Shown here piece by piece: positions 54,930 to 63,885 of a stretch of DNA of 64,000 nt; the stretch's first letter is position 1, and each line of letters opens with the position of its first letter. The stretch is from assembly GCF_047123305.1 (NCBI RefSeq), contig NZ_CP138918.1:2294001-2358000 (forward strand), read 5' to 3'. The notes under the pieces are model-generated. The model was not told where the DNA came from. It saw only the letters and a program-made list of their open reading frames with translations, and did not search any database. Position numbers and translations under genes: made by a program. The DNA is from Thalassobius sp047123305. GTDB lineage: Bacteria > Pseudomonadota > Alphaproteobacteria > Rhodobacterales > Rhodobacteraceae.

Positions 54930-54952
54930 GATATGTTATTACATAACCTATC
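54930..54952. promoter_or_regulatory. Zur-type operator upstream of the CobW-like gene
   Basis: A 23-bp palindrome: GATA, one base, GTTAT, three bases, ATAAC, one base, TATC. All positions except the five spacers match their partners. The GTTAT-N3-ATAAC core is the alphaproteobacterial Zur box. It lies 34 bp ahead of the ATG, where a repressor would cover the promoter. Confidence 0.75.
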
Positions 54953-55573
54953 ACGCTACAAGAAGCCCCACAAACACGAAGCGCTGCAGCCGAGGGGGGC
55001 ATTAAACCCGTACAAACGGCCGTTGAATAAGTCTCACTGTGGACGTTTGAGCGGGAAGCGCAACTACGCTTCCGATTATTTTCGATCGATTGCATTTGTG
55101 GGCTTTTCGATGGGCCCTCCAACCGGCCAATCGCGGCCCCAGTCGCCATTGCTGTGACATTGGAAAACATCCGGACACCGTGCTGCCCCAAGGCAACGAG
55201 GCGTGATCATCGTTATCTGGCGACAGAAACCAAACTTCATCGTCGCTTCTTAAGAGGAGGGGAGAAACCAAGTCCAAGTTTCTTTGCTTCATCTCAAGGA
55301 GTCTTGGATAACGCAACTCACGCGTAGTTCGCGCCTGGGTTCCCCCCCCATTTGAAGGGGCGCAACTAAGCGTTTTGTATGCCGGAGCAATGCGGAAGCC
55401 AGCTGGATTCCGGAATTGTTTAACAAAGCCGATTTTTGTTATATGGTTTGGATTAGAAACCAGAATACGACGTTGGGATAGTCGTTAACCTTCTGAAATA
55501 TGGTGGCATTTGAAACACTTGTCGGAACTTGTCACGGTCTAAGAATGGGGCCTGTTTCTAGGAGGAGACGAGT
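54953..55573. other. intergenic region without a recognisable gene
   Basis: About 620 bp between divergent cobW-like and SBP genes. Several frames of 70-140 residues exist on both strands, but none has a ribosome-binding site or protein-like composition. The promoter of the binding-protein gene must lie in the 55400-55560 part, which is A+T-richer. Confidence 0.45.
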
Positions 55574-56368
55574 GTGGGAGACACAAAATCGGAGGGCCTC
55601 GCGATCAGTAAAACAATTTTGAAAATTGTCGCGCTTCTGGCGATCAACTTCTTTCCTTTCTCTGTAGCTGCGGAGGAGAAGGACCCTCTCATTTTGACCA
55701 ATGGGTATTGGCCGCCGTTCAAGGGCGCTTCATTGCCCAAAGGTGGGATTATCACCGACGTGACAATTCAAACGCTCGCACGCGCGGGATACGAAGTGGC
55801 CGTGGCCGAGGTGCCATGGAAACGGGCCTATGCGGGTACGGTAGACGGCAGGTACGACGTTATTTCAGCCATTTGGACCACGCCCGAACGAAAGAAAGAG
55901 ATGACGTTCAGCGACGCAGTGCTCTCCAGCCGCGTTGTTGTTATTCATCGAGCCGACTATGAGTTTGCCTTCAGGTCTTTGGACGATCTCAAAGGGGAAA
56001 CTGTTGGGGTCACGGCGGGATACGGATACCCAGAGGCTTTTCAGAATGCCGATTTCTTTGCGAGAGAAGAATCTCAGACGCTTACGCAAAGCCTTCGCAA
56101 GCTTATTCACGGTCGTATTAACGTCATCGTCGCGGAAGAAACCACCGCGCGTTACGCGGTTGCTGCTGAGTTCCCCGATGCGGTTGGCAGCCTGCAATAT
56201 TCTGAAGCTGCGCTGCAGGAAAATCCCCTGCATGTTGCGTTCACCAAGGCACGTCCTGATCACCTCGAACTGAGGAGCCGCTTCAATCAAGCCCTGGCAG
56301 AGATGCGCGCAGACGGAACGTTGACGAAAATACTGGAGTTCCACGGCGTAGCCGACTTGCAACACTGA
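55574..56368 (+). CDS. periplasmic solute-binding protein, family 3-like
   Basis: A 264-residue product. GTG start at 55574, about 7 nt after a strong TAGGAGGAG site. Signal peptide or anchor at about 12-33 (KTILKIVALLAINFFPFSVA). The mature domain has LILTNGYWPPFKGASLPKGG, EVPWKRAYAGTVDGRYDVIS and IWTTPERKKEMTFSDA, then DLKGETVGVTAGYGYPEAFQ, the usual family-3 order. No transporter genes adjoin it. The hybrid kinase gene starts 105 bp downstream on the same strand, so the protein may be a ligand-presenting partner of that sensor. It parallels the pair at 28.4-30.8 kb. Confidence 0.85.
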   Translation: MGDTKSEGLAISKTILKIVALLAINFFPFSVAAEEKDPLILTNGYWPPFKGASLPKGGIITDVTIQTLARAGYEVAVAEVPWKRAYAGTVDGRYDVISAIWTTPERKKEMTFSDAVLSSRVVVIHRADYEFAFRSLDDLKGETVGVTAGYGYPEAFQNADFFAREESQTLTQSLRKLIHGRINVIVAEETTARYAVAAEFPDAVGSLQYSEAALQENPLHVAFTKARPDHLELRSRFNQALAEMRADGTLTKILEFHGVADLQH

Positions 56369-56473
56369 GATGCTCCGAAGCTTTCCGCATCAGATGAGGC
56401 CCTTAGGTGCTCATGTTCAGGCTCAAAATGGGGCGGGGATGAATAGAAAAGACAACGAAGTGCCGGGGCAAGA

Positions 56474-59191
56474 ATGACCGTTCGGATTACCAATCGTATT
56501 TCTTTCAAACAGGCGCGGTTGGCAGTGATCCTTGCCTTTATCCTTGGTCTGCTCATGAGTGGTTTGCAGATCTGGTTGGATTTCAGGAACGAAAAAGCAC
56601 AGGTCGATGCAACTGTATCGCAGCTGATGAGCGCAGTGCATGACACCGCTGCCCAGGCCGCGTTTGGGTTTGAGACGCCACTCGCGCAAAGAGTGGTTTC
56701 CGGTCTGTTCGAATATGATGCGATCGTCATTGCGGAGATCAAAACCGACTTCGGAGATACATTGGCCAGGCGGGAAGCCTCTTATGATTCAACAGAATTA
56801 CACTGGACGGATGGTTTCCTGACAGACGACAGTCCTTCTGTTTATACCCATGATCTCTATCTAGACGGTCGCGCGGAGCCCGTCGGAACCCTTACGATCT
56901 GGGTCGATCCCTATCTTGCCTATGCCAACTTCTTCAATCGCATTGGGCTGATTCTGCTGTTTGGTGTAATCCGCAGCCTGTTTTTGGCGGTTGCCCTGAT
57001 GACAGTCTTCTACGTCGTTCTGACAAAACGCATAGAAAAGATTTCCAGAAGTGTTGAGGGTTTTGGCTCGGATGGGGTGCCAATCACCAAGGGCGAAATC
57101 GGATACAACGACAAACAGGATGAGCTGGACATACTCGCAACGTCCATAGCGCGCTATCAGCGTGAGAAAAACAAGGCCCTCGAAGTGCTGGAGAGACGCG
57201 TTGCCGAGAGAACCCAGGCGCTGGGGGAAACCGCACGAAAGGCAGAGGCCGCCAGTCACGCCAAGTCTCAATTCCTTGCCAATATGTCCCATGAAATCCG
57301 AACACCGATGAACGGTGTCATCGGGATGGCCGAAGTGCTTGCGCATACGGAGTTGCAGCCAGAACAGCTGCGGATGGTCACCACCATTCGTAAGTCCTCC
57401 ACATCGCTGTTGCGGATCATTGACGACATTCTTGACTTGTCCAAGATTGAGGCGGGCAAGGTCCACCTTGAAGCCGTGCCAGTGAATTTTCACACTCTTC
57501 TTGAAGAGGTTGTCGATACATTGCGGCCGATTGCGAAAGGGCTGAACGTTCGAATTTCTTTTCGTTTGGACCCCTTGATCCCGCACTACATCCTCGCCGA
57601 TCCAGTGCGCCTGCGACAGGTGTTCATGAATTTGATGAGCAATGCGCTGAAATTCTCCAGTCGGGAGGAGGGGCAGCGGCCTGGGCGCGTGCGGTTATTG
57701 ACGGATCTGACACAGGACAACCTGATAAAAGTCACCGTAAGGGACGACGGCATTGGCATGACGGAACATGCGATCGCCAATCTGTTCCAGCCCTTTACCC
57801 AAGGTGAAGAGTCGATCACCCGACGTTACGGTGGAACGGGTCTGGGGTTGGTGATCACCAGCGATTTGATTGAACTGATGAATGGCGCGATCAAGGTCGA
57901 CAGTGTGCTTGGCAAAGGCAGCGTGTTCGAGGTGTCCTTGCCTTTTGTAGAGACAAGTGGCGTAGAGGAAGAGGTCGATGTTTCCGGACTACAGGTATTT
58001 GCCTTTGTTGATGAAGGGATCAACAGGCCAACGCTTGCATCCTATGTGCAATTTCAGCAATCAGAAATGGTGTTTGCGGAGACTGAGGTTGAGCTCAGGG
58101 ACCTGATTTCAAACGCTGATCACGAATTTATTGTTCTATTGTCGCTCGAAACCGCTGAGGAAAATGAGCGCCTGCGGGAAAGCCTGTCAGAGCGGTTCCC
58201 CGATATTAAAATCCTAAGGTTCATTGCCGACATTGAGGAAGCCAGCCATTGCAGATTGCCCAACTGTTTCATGGTGCAACGTTATCCGTTGCTGCCCTCC
58301 GAATTGGTGAGAGGGATCGCGCTGCTGACAGGTCGCGTTAGCCTGACCACAGGTCAAGAAGAGGCATTGCCCGAACCAGCGGAGGTGCATTCTGATGATG
58401 AGGAGGATCGCAAAATCCTTCTGGTTGAGGACAATGCAATCAACATCGATGTCATCTATCGGCAACTCAGCTCGCTAGGGTTCCAGCCCGAAATTGCAAA
58501 GAACGGGCTTGAAGGATTGGAAAAGTGGCGGACTGAGAAGTTCAAGCTGGTGCTGACGGACTGCAACATGCCCGAGATGGACGGCTTCGAGATGACCCGG
58601 GAAATGCGGGCGATCGAGGCAAGCGAGGGCCGCGCACGATCAACAATTGTTGCGATTACAGCAAATGCCATGGGAGGCGAGGCCGAAAAGTGTTTGGCCG
58701 CTGGCATGGATCGCTACCTCTCAAAGCCAACCACGCTCAAGCAACTGGGCGCGGCATTGACGATCATTCGCTCAAAGGAAGATGAAGCCTCAGACGGCTC
58801 AAGTGGTGAGATCGGTCTGGAGGCGCAACCAGCCGAACCTGCCGCCGTTGATCCATCTGTTTTGGTCGAACTTCTTGGCTATGAGGATAGGACGTTTATA
58901 GTCGATACCTTGCAAAAGTTGATTGCAGAAACTGCTCCTGAAATACCAAAGCTGCAACAGGCTTTAGAAACCAACGACCGAAAGACCGCTGGGTTCTTGG
59001 CGCACAAATTCAAATCAGCCATGAGCTCCGTCGGAGCCACTGGCTTTAGCGATCTGTGCGACAGTATCGAACGACATGCTCAAGCGGAGGAACAGTTTGA
59101 TGGGCAAGACTACATCACGCCAATAGAACAGGGCTTCGGCGCCGTCCAAAGCTTTGTCCAAGAATATGCAAAAGACCAATTTGAATCATAG
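56474..59191 (+). CDS. hybrid sensor histidine kinase with receiver and HPt domains
   Basis: A 905-residue membrane kinase. TM helices lie at about 17-37 and 157-182 around a periplasmic domain, followed by HAMP and coiled coil. The HisKA phospho-site is MSHEIRTPMNGVIGM (His about 273). HATPase_c shows NLMSNALKFSSR and YGGTGLGLVITSDLIELM. A degenerate receiver-like segment lacking the Asp spans about 500-620. A true receiver has its Asp at 696 (VLTDCNMPEMDGFEM). A C-terminal HPt has His at 844 (FLAHKFKSAMSS). No output regulator is adjacent, so the HPt must signal to a distant one. N-terminus is paralogous to the kinase-less sensor at 29.2-30.8 kb. Confidence 0.93.
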   Translation: MTVRITNRISFKQARLAVILAFILGLLMSGLQIWLDFRNEKAQVDATVSQLMSAVHDTAAQAAFGFETPLAQRVVSGLFEYDAIVIAEIKTDFGDTLARREASYDSTELHWTDGFLTDDSPSVYTHDLYLDGRAEPVGTLTIWVDPYLAYANFFNRIGLILLFGVIRSLFLAVALMTVFYVVLTKRIEKISRSVEGFGSDGVPITKGEIGYNDKQDELDILATSIARYQREKNKALEVLERRVAERTQALGETARKAEAASHAKSQFLANMSHEIRTPMNGVIGMAEVLAHTELQPEQLRMVTTIRKSSTSLLRIIDDILDLSKIEAGKVHLEAVPVNFHTLLEEVVDTLRPIAKGLNVRISFRLDPLIPHYILADPVRLRQVFMNLMSNALKFSSREEGQRPGRVRLLTDLTQDNLIKVTVRDDGIGMTEHAIANLFQPFTQGEESITRRYGGTGLGLVITSDLIELMNGAIKVDSVLGKGSVFEVSLPFVETSGVEEEVDVSGLQVFAFVDEGINRPTLASYVQFQQSEMVFAETEVELRDLISNADHEFIVLLSLETAEENERLRESLSERFPDIKILRFIADIEEASHCRLPNCFMVQRYPLLPSELVRGIALLTGRVSLTTGQEEALPEPAEVHSDDEEDRKILLVEDNAINIDVIYRQLSSLGFQPEIAKNGLEGLEKWRTEKFKLVLTDCNMPEMDGFEMTREMRAIEASEGRARSTIVAITANAMGGEAEKCLAAGMDRYLSKPTTLKQLGAALTIIRSKEDEASDGSSGEIGLEAQPAEPAAVDPSVLVELLGYEDRTFIVDTLQKLIAETAPEIPKLQQALETNDRKTAGFLAHKFKSAMSSVGATGFSDLCDSIERHAQAEEQFDGQDYITPIEQGFGAVQSFVQEYAKDQFES

Positions 59192-59200
59192 TCGACCAAT

Positions 59201-60284
59201 CTGAACGGCCCCTTCCAGGGCCAGATCACGCAGGAAGACATGTGAATAGATGCGTATCTGTTAAGGCCGGATTTAGTTGATATCTGGCGCCTAATTAGTA
59301 ACCAAACCGGACGGAGCGACGCGCTGAGGTGAATTGGTCTCGATGTGATTTGACACCGTCGTCTTGGGGCAGCACCGATCCACACAGAGACGTTTGCCAG
59401 TCGGTTGAACTGATGAGGATCGGCTGGTTGCAGACATGATCGAGTTGACCAGCCGGTACGGCCGATACGGCTATCGCCGGATTGCGGTTTTGCTGAGAGA
59501 TGCGGGTTGGCCCCTCTCGGCTGATTGCTTTGCGATCGCCTGTCGGCAGCGAATGAACGACAAACGCGTCGAGCGTCTATGGCGCCGCGAGGGGTTGAGC
59601 GTTCCACAGAAACAGCCAAAGAAGGGACGGCTCTGGCTGACCGATGGTTCTTGCGTTCGACTTAGACCAGAGTATCGCGACCATGTCCCCCTTTCGCACA
59701 TGCACGCATGTGCTGCCGGGCAGCGGGATCGTATGACTTCGTGCATCATCGGAGCGATAACGGGAAAGGCGTTCCGGACCCTCAACATGCTGGATGAGCA
59801 CAGCCGGGGATGCTTGGAAATCCGCGTGAAGAGAAAGTTGAACTCGACGGAGGTCATTGATGCTTTGACGGATCTGTTCATCCTGCGCGAGTTTCCGGCC
59901 TACATCAGGTCAGACACGGTCCGCTCGCCATTGTCGCTCGGACCAATGGCGCAACAATGCTCGCTTCATAGCTCAGGCCGTTCGGGACTGGATAGGCGCG
60001 GTTGGAGCCAAGACCGCCTACGTCGAACCTGGATCAACCTGGGAGAATGGATACTTTAAAGGCTTCAATGCGCAGTTCCGCGACGAGCTGTTGAACGGTG
60101 AAGTCTTCTACAACTTGCGGGAGGCGCAAATACTGATTGAACAATGGAGCAAACACTACAACACAAAGCGCCCACACAGTGCCTTGGGTTACCGCCTGCC
60201 GGAACCGGAAGCCATCGTCCCGATGGAACCCAGGCCGATAATGCTCAAACATTCAAACTGGGCCAATTAGGTGGGGCTGATCAG
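59201..60284 (+). mobile_element. decayed IS3-family insertion sequence
   Basis: Bounded by imperfect inverted ends: CTGAACGGCCCC at 59201 and, on the opposite strand, CTGATCAGCCCC ending at 60284 (10 of 12 matching). It holds an orfB-type transposase remnant. At about 1.08 kb it is shorter than usual for the family, and orfA is essentially missing at the left. It cannot transpose by itself. It separates the hybrid kinase from the fructose-transport locus. Confidence 0.75.
59412..60270 (+). pseudogene. IS3-family transposase OrfB (DDE integrase core), interrupted
   Basis: Recognisable blocks in order are DEDRLVADMIELTSRYGRYG, NDKRVERLWRREGL, KQPKKGRLWLTDGSCVRLRP, GKAFRTLNMLDEHSRGCLEI and LNSTEVIDALTDLFILREFP. 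In a shifted frame follow TAYVEPGSTWENGYFKGFNA, FRDELLNGEVFYNLREAQIL and HYNTKRPHSALGYRLPEPEA, up to a TAG at 60268. Compared with family members I recall, three short insertions disrupt it at about 59511-59552, 59687-59729 and 59915-59960; the last removes the usual SDNGPEF catalytic block. The first is in frame, the others shift or distort the frame. Non-functional. Confidence 0.8.
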
Positions 60285-60313
60285 GTCTGCTTTGGCGAAA
60301 AAGCCAATTCTTA

Positions 60314-61561
60314 TTAGACGGATGACAGCCCAGCATTGGTGTTGAGCAGAAATTCCGCGAAGATCGGGCCGCTTGCAGCGCCTATTGCGCGAGCATTTTC
60401 TCCGACGGTTCCGGCTTCAACCATAGGCGCGATTAGCCCACGTTTGTCCTGATTCACCAAATATCGACGAATCCGTTCAACCAATTCTTTGCGGATTTCA
60501 GCCGGGACAGCCCCATCGATCAAGATGGCCTCAAAATCGATGACAGAACAGATCGACAGGGAAGCCTTAGCCAGCTCCTGTGCTGTTTCGCCGACCCATG
60601 GCTCTACATAACGAGAAAGCCCGCTCCAATCCTGAGGTTTCCGCCACATCAGATCCGGGTCAAGACCTGCTTCGATCAGGCGCGCCTCAAGCAGATGCAG
60701 CGAGGCGGTGTCGATCAATTGCTGGCTTTCCCCCAAGGGGCCGGTTGTCCGCATAGACCCCAGTGCGCCCGCATTGCCTTGGTTGCCCTTGAAGACAGTA
60801 CCGTTCAGGGCGATGCCTCCGCCAATAAACGAGCCGATGTAGAAATAGGCAAAGTCGCGATACTCCTTTCCGCGGCCATACAGGTGTTCTGCATGACAGG
60901 CTGCGGTGGCATCATTGACCACATAGACCGGCAAATCGCTGAAACGGGCAGTTTCTTGCGTGAAGTCCACATCTTTCCAGGAGCGGAACTTTTCAGCTGC
61001 CGGGCCGGAAAGGTCGTGCCATTTCCAAAGCTCGAACGGGGTGCCGATCCCGATGCCACAGACACGTTTTTGATGGGCCGGAGAAAGGTTCCCAAGCAGG
61101 TTCGAAATACCCTGTTCCAAGAAGCCAAAAACGGCATCGGGCATCGGGTAATCATAGGAGGTGTGTAATTGCCCCCGCACGGTCCCTGCAAAATCAAGCA
61201 ACAACAAATCCGCGCTACGGCGTCCGATTTTTAGTCCGATGGAATAGGCACCATCAGGATTCAGCTCCATGGGAATGGATGGTTTGCCGACCTTGCCGCG
61301 TACCGGTTCGCCTCGTCGTACCAACCCGTCTTCTTCGAGGTTGCGCAAGATAGTGGAAACGGTGGGTTTTGAAAGGCCGGTGCGACGAGCCAGTTCTGCC
61401 GCCGGCACCGTTCTGTGGCGCTGCAGGACGGAAAGGATCAGGCGTTCGTTATGGTCACGCAAACCACTTTGGTTCACGCCTGCGCGTCGAGTTGGAATGA
61501 TATCACCGTCCATGCCCTGCACAATAGTTCCCTCTGTTTGCAAAGTGAAGGTAGCAGTCAT
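60314..61561 (-). CDS. ROK family transcriptional repressor (FrcR-like)
   Basis: A 415-residue regulator. The N-terminal winged helix (HNERLILSVLQRHRTVPAAE, then LARRTGLSKPTVSTILRNLE) precedes a sugar-kinase-like ROK domain (GIGIGTPFELWKW, VVNDATAACHAEHLYGRG, FIGGGIALNGTVFKG). The cysteine-rich ROK zinc motif is not evident. It is divergent from frcB, and a 25-bp palindrome lies 4 bp before its ATG at 61561, so it likely represses itself and the transporter until fructose or a relative binds. An ATG at 61513 is an alternative start that would leave the operator clear of the coding sequence. Confidence 0.88.
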   Translation of the reverse strand: MTATFTLQTEGTIVQGMDGDIIPTRRAGVNQSGLRDHNERLILSVLQRHRTVPAAELARRTGLSKPTVSTILRNLEEDGLVRRGEPVRGKVGKPSIPMELNPDGAYSIGLKIGRRSADLLLLDFAGTVRGQLHTSYDYPMPDAVFGFLEQGISNLLGNLSPAHQKRVCGIGIGTPFELWKWHDLSGPAAEKFRSWKDVDFTQETARFSDLPVYVVNDATAACHAEHLYGRGKEYRDFAYFYIGSFIGGGIALNGTVFKGNQGNAGALGSMRTTGPLGESQQLIDTASLHLLEARLIEAGLDPDLMWRKPQDWSGLSRYVEPWVGETAQELAKASLSICSVIDFEAILIDGAVPAEIRKELVERIRRYLVNQDKRGLIAPMVEAGTVGENARAIGAASGPIFAEFLLNTNAGLSSV

Positions 61562-61564
61562 ATT

Positions 61565-61589
61565 TTAGTTAGTAAAGTTTACAAACTAA
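61565..61589. promoter_or_regulatory. 25-bp palindromic operator for the ROK repressor
   Basis: Half-site TTAGTTNGTAAA mirrored around a single central base. 22 of 25 positions are symmetric, and the three exceptions are the centre and two matching spacers. It is the only such site between the divergent repressor and frcB genes. Confidence 0.75.
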
Positions 61590-61700
61590 TTGACGAGGGG
61601 GCTGGTTTCGTGTTTTCTGGCTTCCAACCTGCAATCTCGCAGGCAGTGGCCAACAAGGAGGTGGCCACAAAAACTGAAACCACATGGATTGGAGGAAACC

Positions 61701-62711
61701 ATGAAAACGCTTATGACATCTTCGATAATTGCTTTGAGTGCTTTGGCAGGCGCCGCACAGGCGGATGTGAACGCCTGTCTGATCACCAAGACGGACACCA
61801 ATCCATTTTTCGTGAAGATGAAGGAAGGCGCGACCGCAGCTGCAGAAGCCAACGGTATCAGCTTGTCGACTTTTGCAGGCAAAATCGATGGCGACGTTGA
61901 AAGCCAAATTACCGCAGTGGAAACCTGTATCGCCTCCGGCGCCAAAGGTATCCTGATCACCCCCACTGACAGTCGTACTTTGAGGCCGGTGATTACCCAG
62001 GCCCGCGAAGCTGGCGCCCTGGTAATCGCGTTGGACACGCCGTTTGAACCCGCCAGCGTTGCGGATGCAACCTTTGCCACCGACAACTTCAAGGCCGGTG
62101 TTCTGATTGGCGAATGGGCTGCGGCCAAGCTAGGCGAGGACGCGGCAAGTGCCAAGATTGCACTGTTGGACCTGAACCCATCAGAGATCTCGGTCGACTA
62201 TCTGCGCAACAATGGTTTTCTGCAGGGTTTTGGCATCGACATCAAGGACCCGACCGACATTGGAGACGAGGATGACCCCCGCATCGTTGGCAATGACGTG
62301 ACCAACGGCAACGAAGAAGGCGGTCGGACTGCAATGGAAAACCTGATGCAGATCGATCCGGAAATCAACGTGGTCTACACCATCAACGAACCTGCCGCTG
62401 CTGGGGCCTATGAAGCGCTGAAATCGGTGGGCCGAGAAAATGATGTTCTGATCGTTTCGGTCGACGGCGGCTGCCCTGGAGTCCAGAACATTTCGGATGG
62501 CGTGATCGGCGCGACATCGATGCAGTTCCCGCTGCTTATGGCCTCTCTTGGCATCGAAGCGATCAAGTCCTGGGCAGAAACCGGTGCGAAACCGCAGAAC
62601 ACCGAAGGATTGGATTTCTATAACACTGGTGTTGAACTGATCACCGACGAACCAGTGGATGACATCCCTTCCCTGAGTTCGGCCGAAGGCATCGGCAAGT
62701 GTTGGGGCTGA
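61701..62711 (+). CDS. frcB: fructose-type ABC transporter, periplasmic binding protein
   Basis: A 336-residue family-2 (ribose/fructose) binding protein. Signal peptide at 1-21 (MTSSIIALSALAGAAQADVN). Mature blocks are CLITKTDTNPFFVKMKEGAT, GAKGILITPTDSRTLRPVIT, ALDTPFEPASVADATFATDN and VVYTINEPAAAGAYEAL. ATG at 61701 with GGAGGAAACC directly upstream; the longer frame to 61590 is not used. Strong similarity of order (regulator, binding protein, permease, ATPase) to the Sinorhizobium frc locus supports fructose, mannose or ribose as substrate. Confidence 0.88.
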   Translation: MKTLMTSSIIALSALAGAAQADVNACLITKTDTNPFFVKMKEGATAAAEANGISLSTFAGKIDGDVESQITAVETCIASGAKGILITPTDSRTLRPVITQAREAGALVIALDTPFEPASVADATFATDNFKAGVLIGEWAAAKLGEDAASAKIALLDLNPSEISVDYLRNNGFLQGFGIDIKDPTDIGDEDDPRIVGNDVTNGNEEGGRTAMENLMQIDPEINVVYTINEPAAAGAYEALKSVGRENDVLIVSVDGGCPGVQNISDGVIGATSMQFPLLMASLGIEAIKSWAETGAKPQNTEGLDFYNTGVELITDEPVDDIPSLSSAEGIGKCWG

Positions 62712-62730
62712 TCTCCCCACGTTTCCCTAA

Positions 62731-62807
62731 GCCGGGGCTGTAGTGGTCCCGGCACTCATTCTCCGCAATCATCTTTGACCATACTCAACATGCCAGCATA
62801 GGCTGGC
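62731..62807 (+). other. two hairpins between frcB and frcC
   Basis: GCCGGGG/TCCCGGC (62731-62737 with 62747-62753) and GCCAGC/GCTGGC (62792-62797 with 62802-62807). Neither has a T-run. Such stems after a binding-protein gene commonly protect its mRNA and keep its level above that of the permease. Confidence 0.5.
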
Positions 62808-62823
62808 GTTGAGGGAGATCTTC

Positions 62824-63885
62824 ATGACAACCAAAGCCAGCTATGAACAGGTCATCGCCCAAGGCGATAACAAAGTCGCTAAGTTCGAAACCCGCAACCA
62901 AAGCTTGCTGGACCGTGTCCAGCATATACTTCACAACAACCCCACCTTTGTTCCGGTCATCGTATTGGTGATCAGTCTTTTGGCTTTCTGGATCATTGCA
63001 GGCGGGCGTTTCTTTTCTGCGTTTAATCTTTCGCTGATCATGCAGCAGGTGTCGATCATCGGGATACTCGCGGCGGCGCAATCGCTGATCATTATCACCG
63101 CGGGGATCGATCTGTCTGTCGCAGCGATTATGATCCTAATGTCGGTGATCATGGGAAACCTTGCTGTCAATTTAGGTGTACCGTCGCCGCTTGCGATCGT
63201 TATTGGTTTTGCTGGGGGGATGGCGGCTGGGGCCATGAACGGGCTCCTGATCACAAAGATAAAACTGCCACCTTTCATTACGACGCTGGGGACATGGTCT
63301 ATCTTTTTCGCGCTCAATCTTTGGCTGTCTGGCGCGCAGTCCATCCGCAGTCAAGATATCGATATAAACGCCGAATTCCTGAAGTTCTTTGGCAACGCCA
63401 TTCAGATCGGCGGCGCACGCATCACTTTTGGTGTGGTCCTGATGATCGTGATCTTTGTGGTTCTGTGGTATATGCTGAACAAAACCGCATGGGGCCGCCA
63501 CGTCTATGCTATCGGTGACGATGCCGAAGCTGCCGAAATGTCCGGCATACGCACCGAACGCACGCTTGTGTCGGTCTATATGCTGGCCGGACTGGTCTGC
63601 GCGATCGCGGGCTGGGCATCAATTGGCCGGGTAGGATCAATTTCGCCGCAGTCGTTCTACGAAGGCAACCTGCAATCCATCACTGCCGTGGTGATCGGGG
63701 GAATCTCCCTGTTCGGGGGACGCGGATCGATCATGGGCGCGCTGTTTGGCGCGCTGATCGTCGGCGTGTTCCAATCTGGGCTGCGCATGGCCGGGGTTGA
63801 TGTTCTTTGGCAGGTCTTTGCCATCGGCTGGCTCATCATCATCGCCGTCGCTATTGATCAATGGATCCGGAGGGTTTCCGCATGA
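62824..63885 (+). CDS. frcC: fructose-type ABC transporter, permease
   Basis: A 353-residue inner-membrane protein of the ribose/fructose permease (BPD_transp_2) family. It has about 8-10 transmembrane helices, the conserved LIIITAGIDLSVAAIMILMS helix, FITTLGTWSIFFALN, the EAA-like loop AEAAEMSGIRTERTLVSVYM and the VIGGISLFGGRGSIMGALFG end. The frame opens with TTG at 62809; ATG 62824 with GAGGGA upstream is used. Its stop overlaps the frcA start by 4 bp. Confidence 0.92.
   Translation: MTTKASYEQVIAQGDNKVAKFETRNQSLLDRVQHILHNNPTFVPVIVLVISLLAFWIIAGGRFFSAFNLSLIMQQVSIIGILAAAQSLIIITAGIDLSVAAIMILMSVIMGNLAVNLGVPSPLAIVIGFAGGMAAGAMNGLLITKIKLPPFITTLGTWSIFFALNLWLSGAQSIRSQDIDINAEFLKFFGNAIQIGGARITFGVVLMIVIFVVLWYMLNKTAWGRHVYAIGDDAEAAEMSGIRTERTLVSVYMLAGLVCAIAGWASIGRVGSISPQSFYEGNLQSITAVVIGGISLFGGRGSIMGALFGALIVGVFQSGLRMAGVDVLWQVFAIGWLIIIAVAIDQWIRRVSA

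Noticed and set aside
54753..55157. 134-residue plus-strand frame around the Zur box
   Set aside because: Begins inside the cobW-like gene on the other strand, covers the operator and has no protein-like composition.
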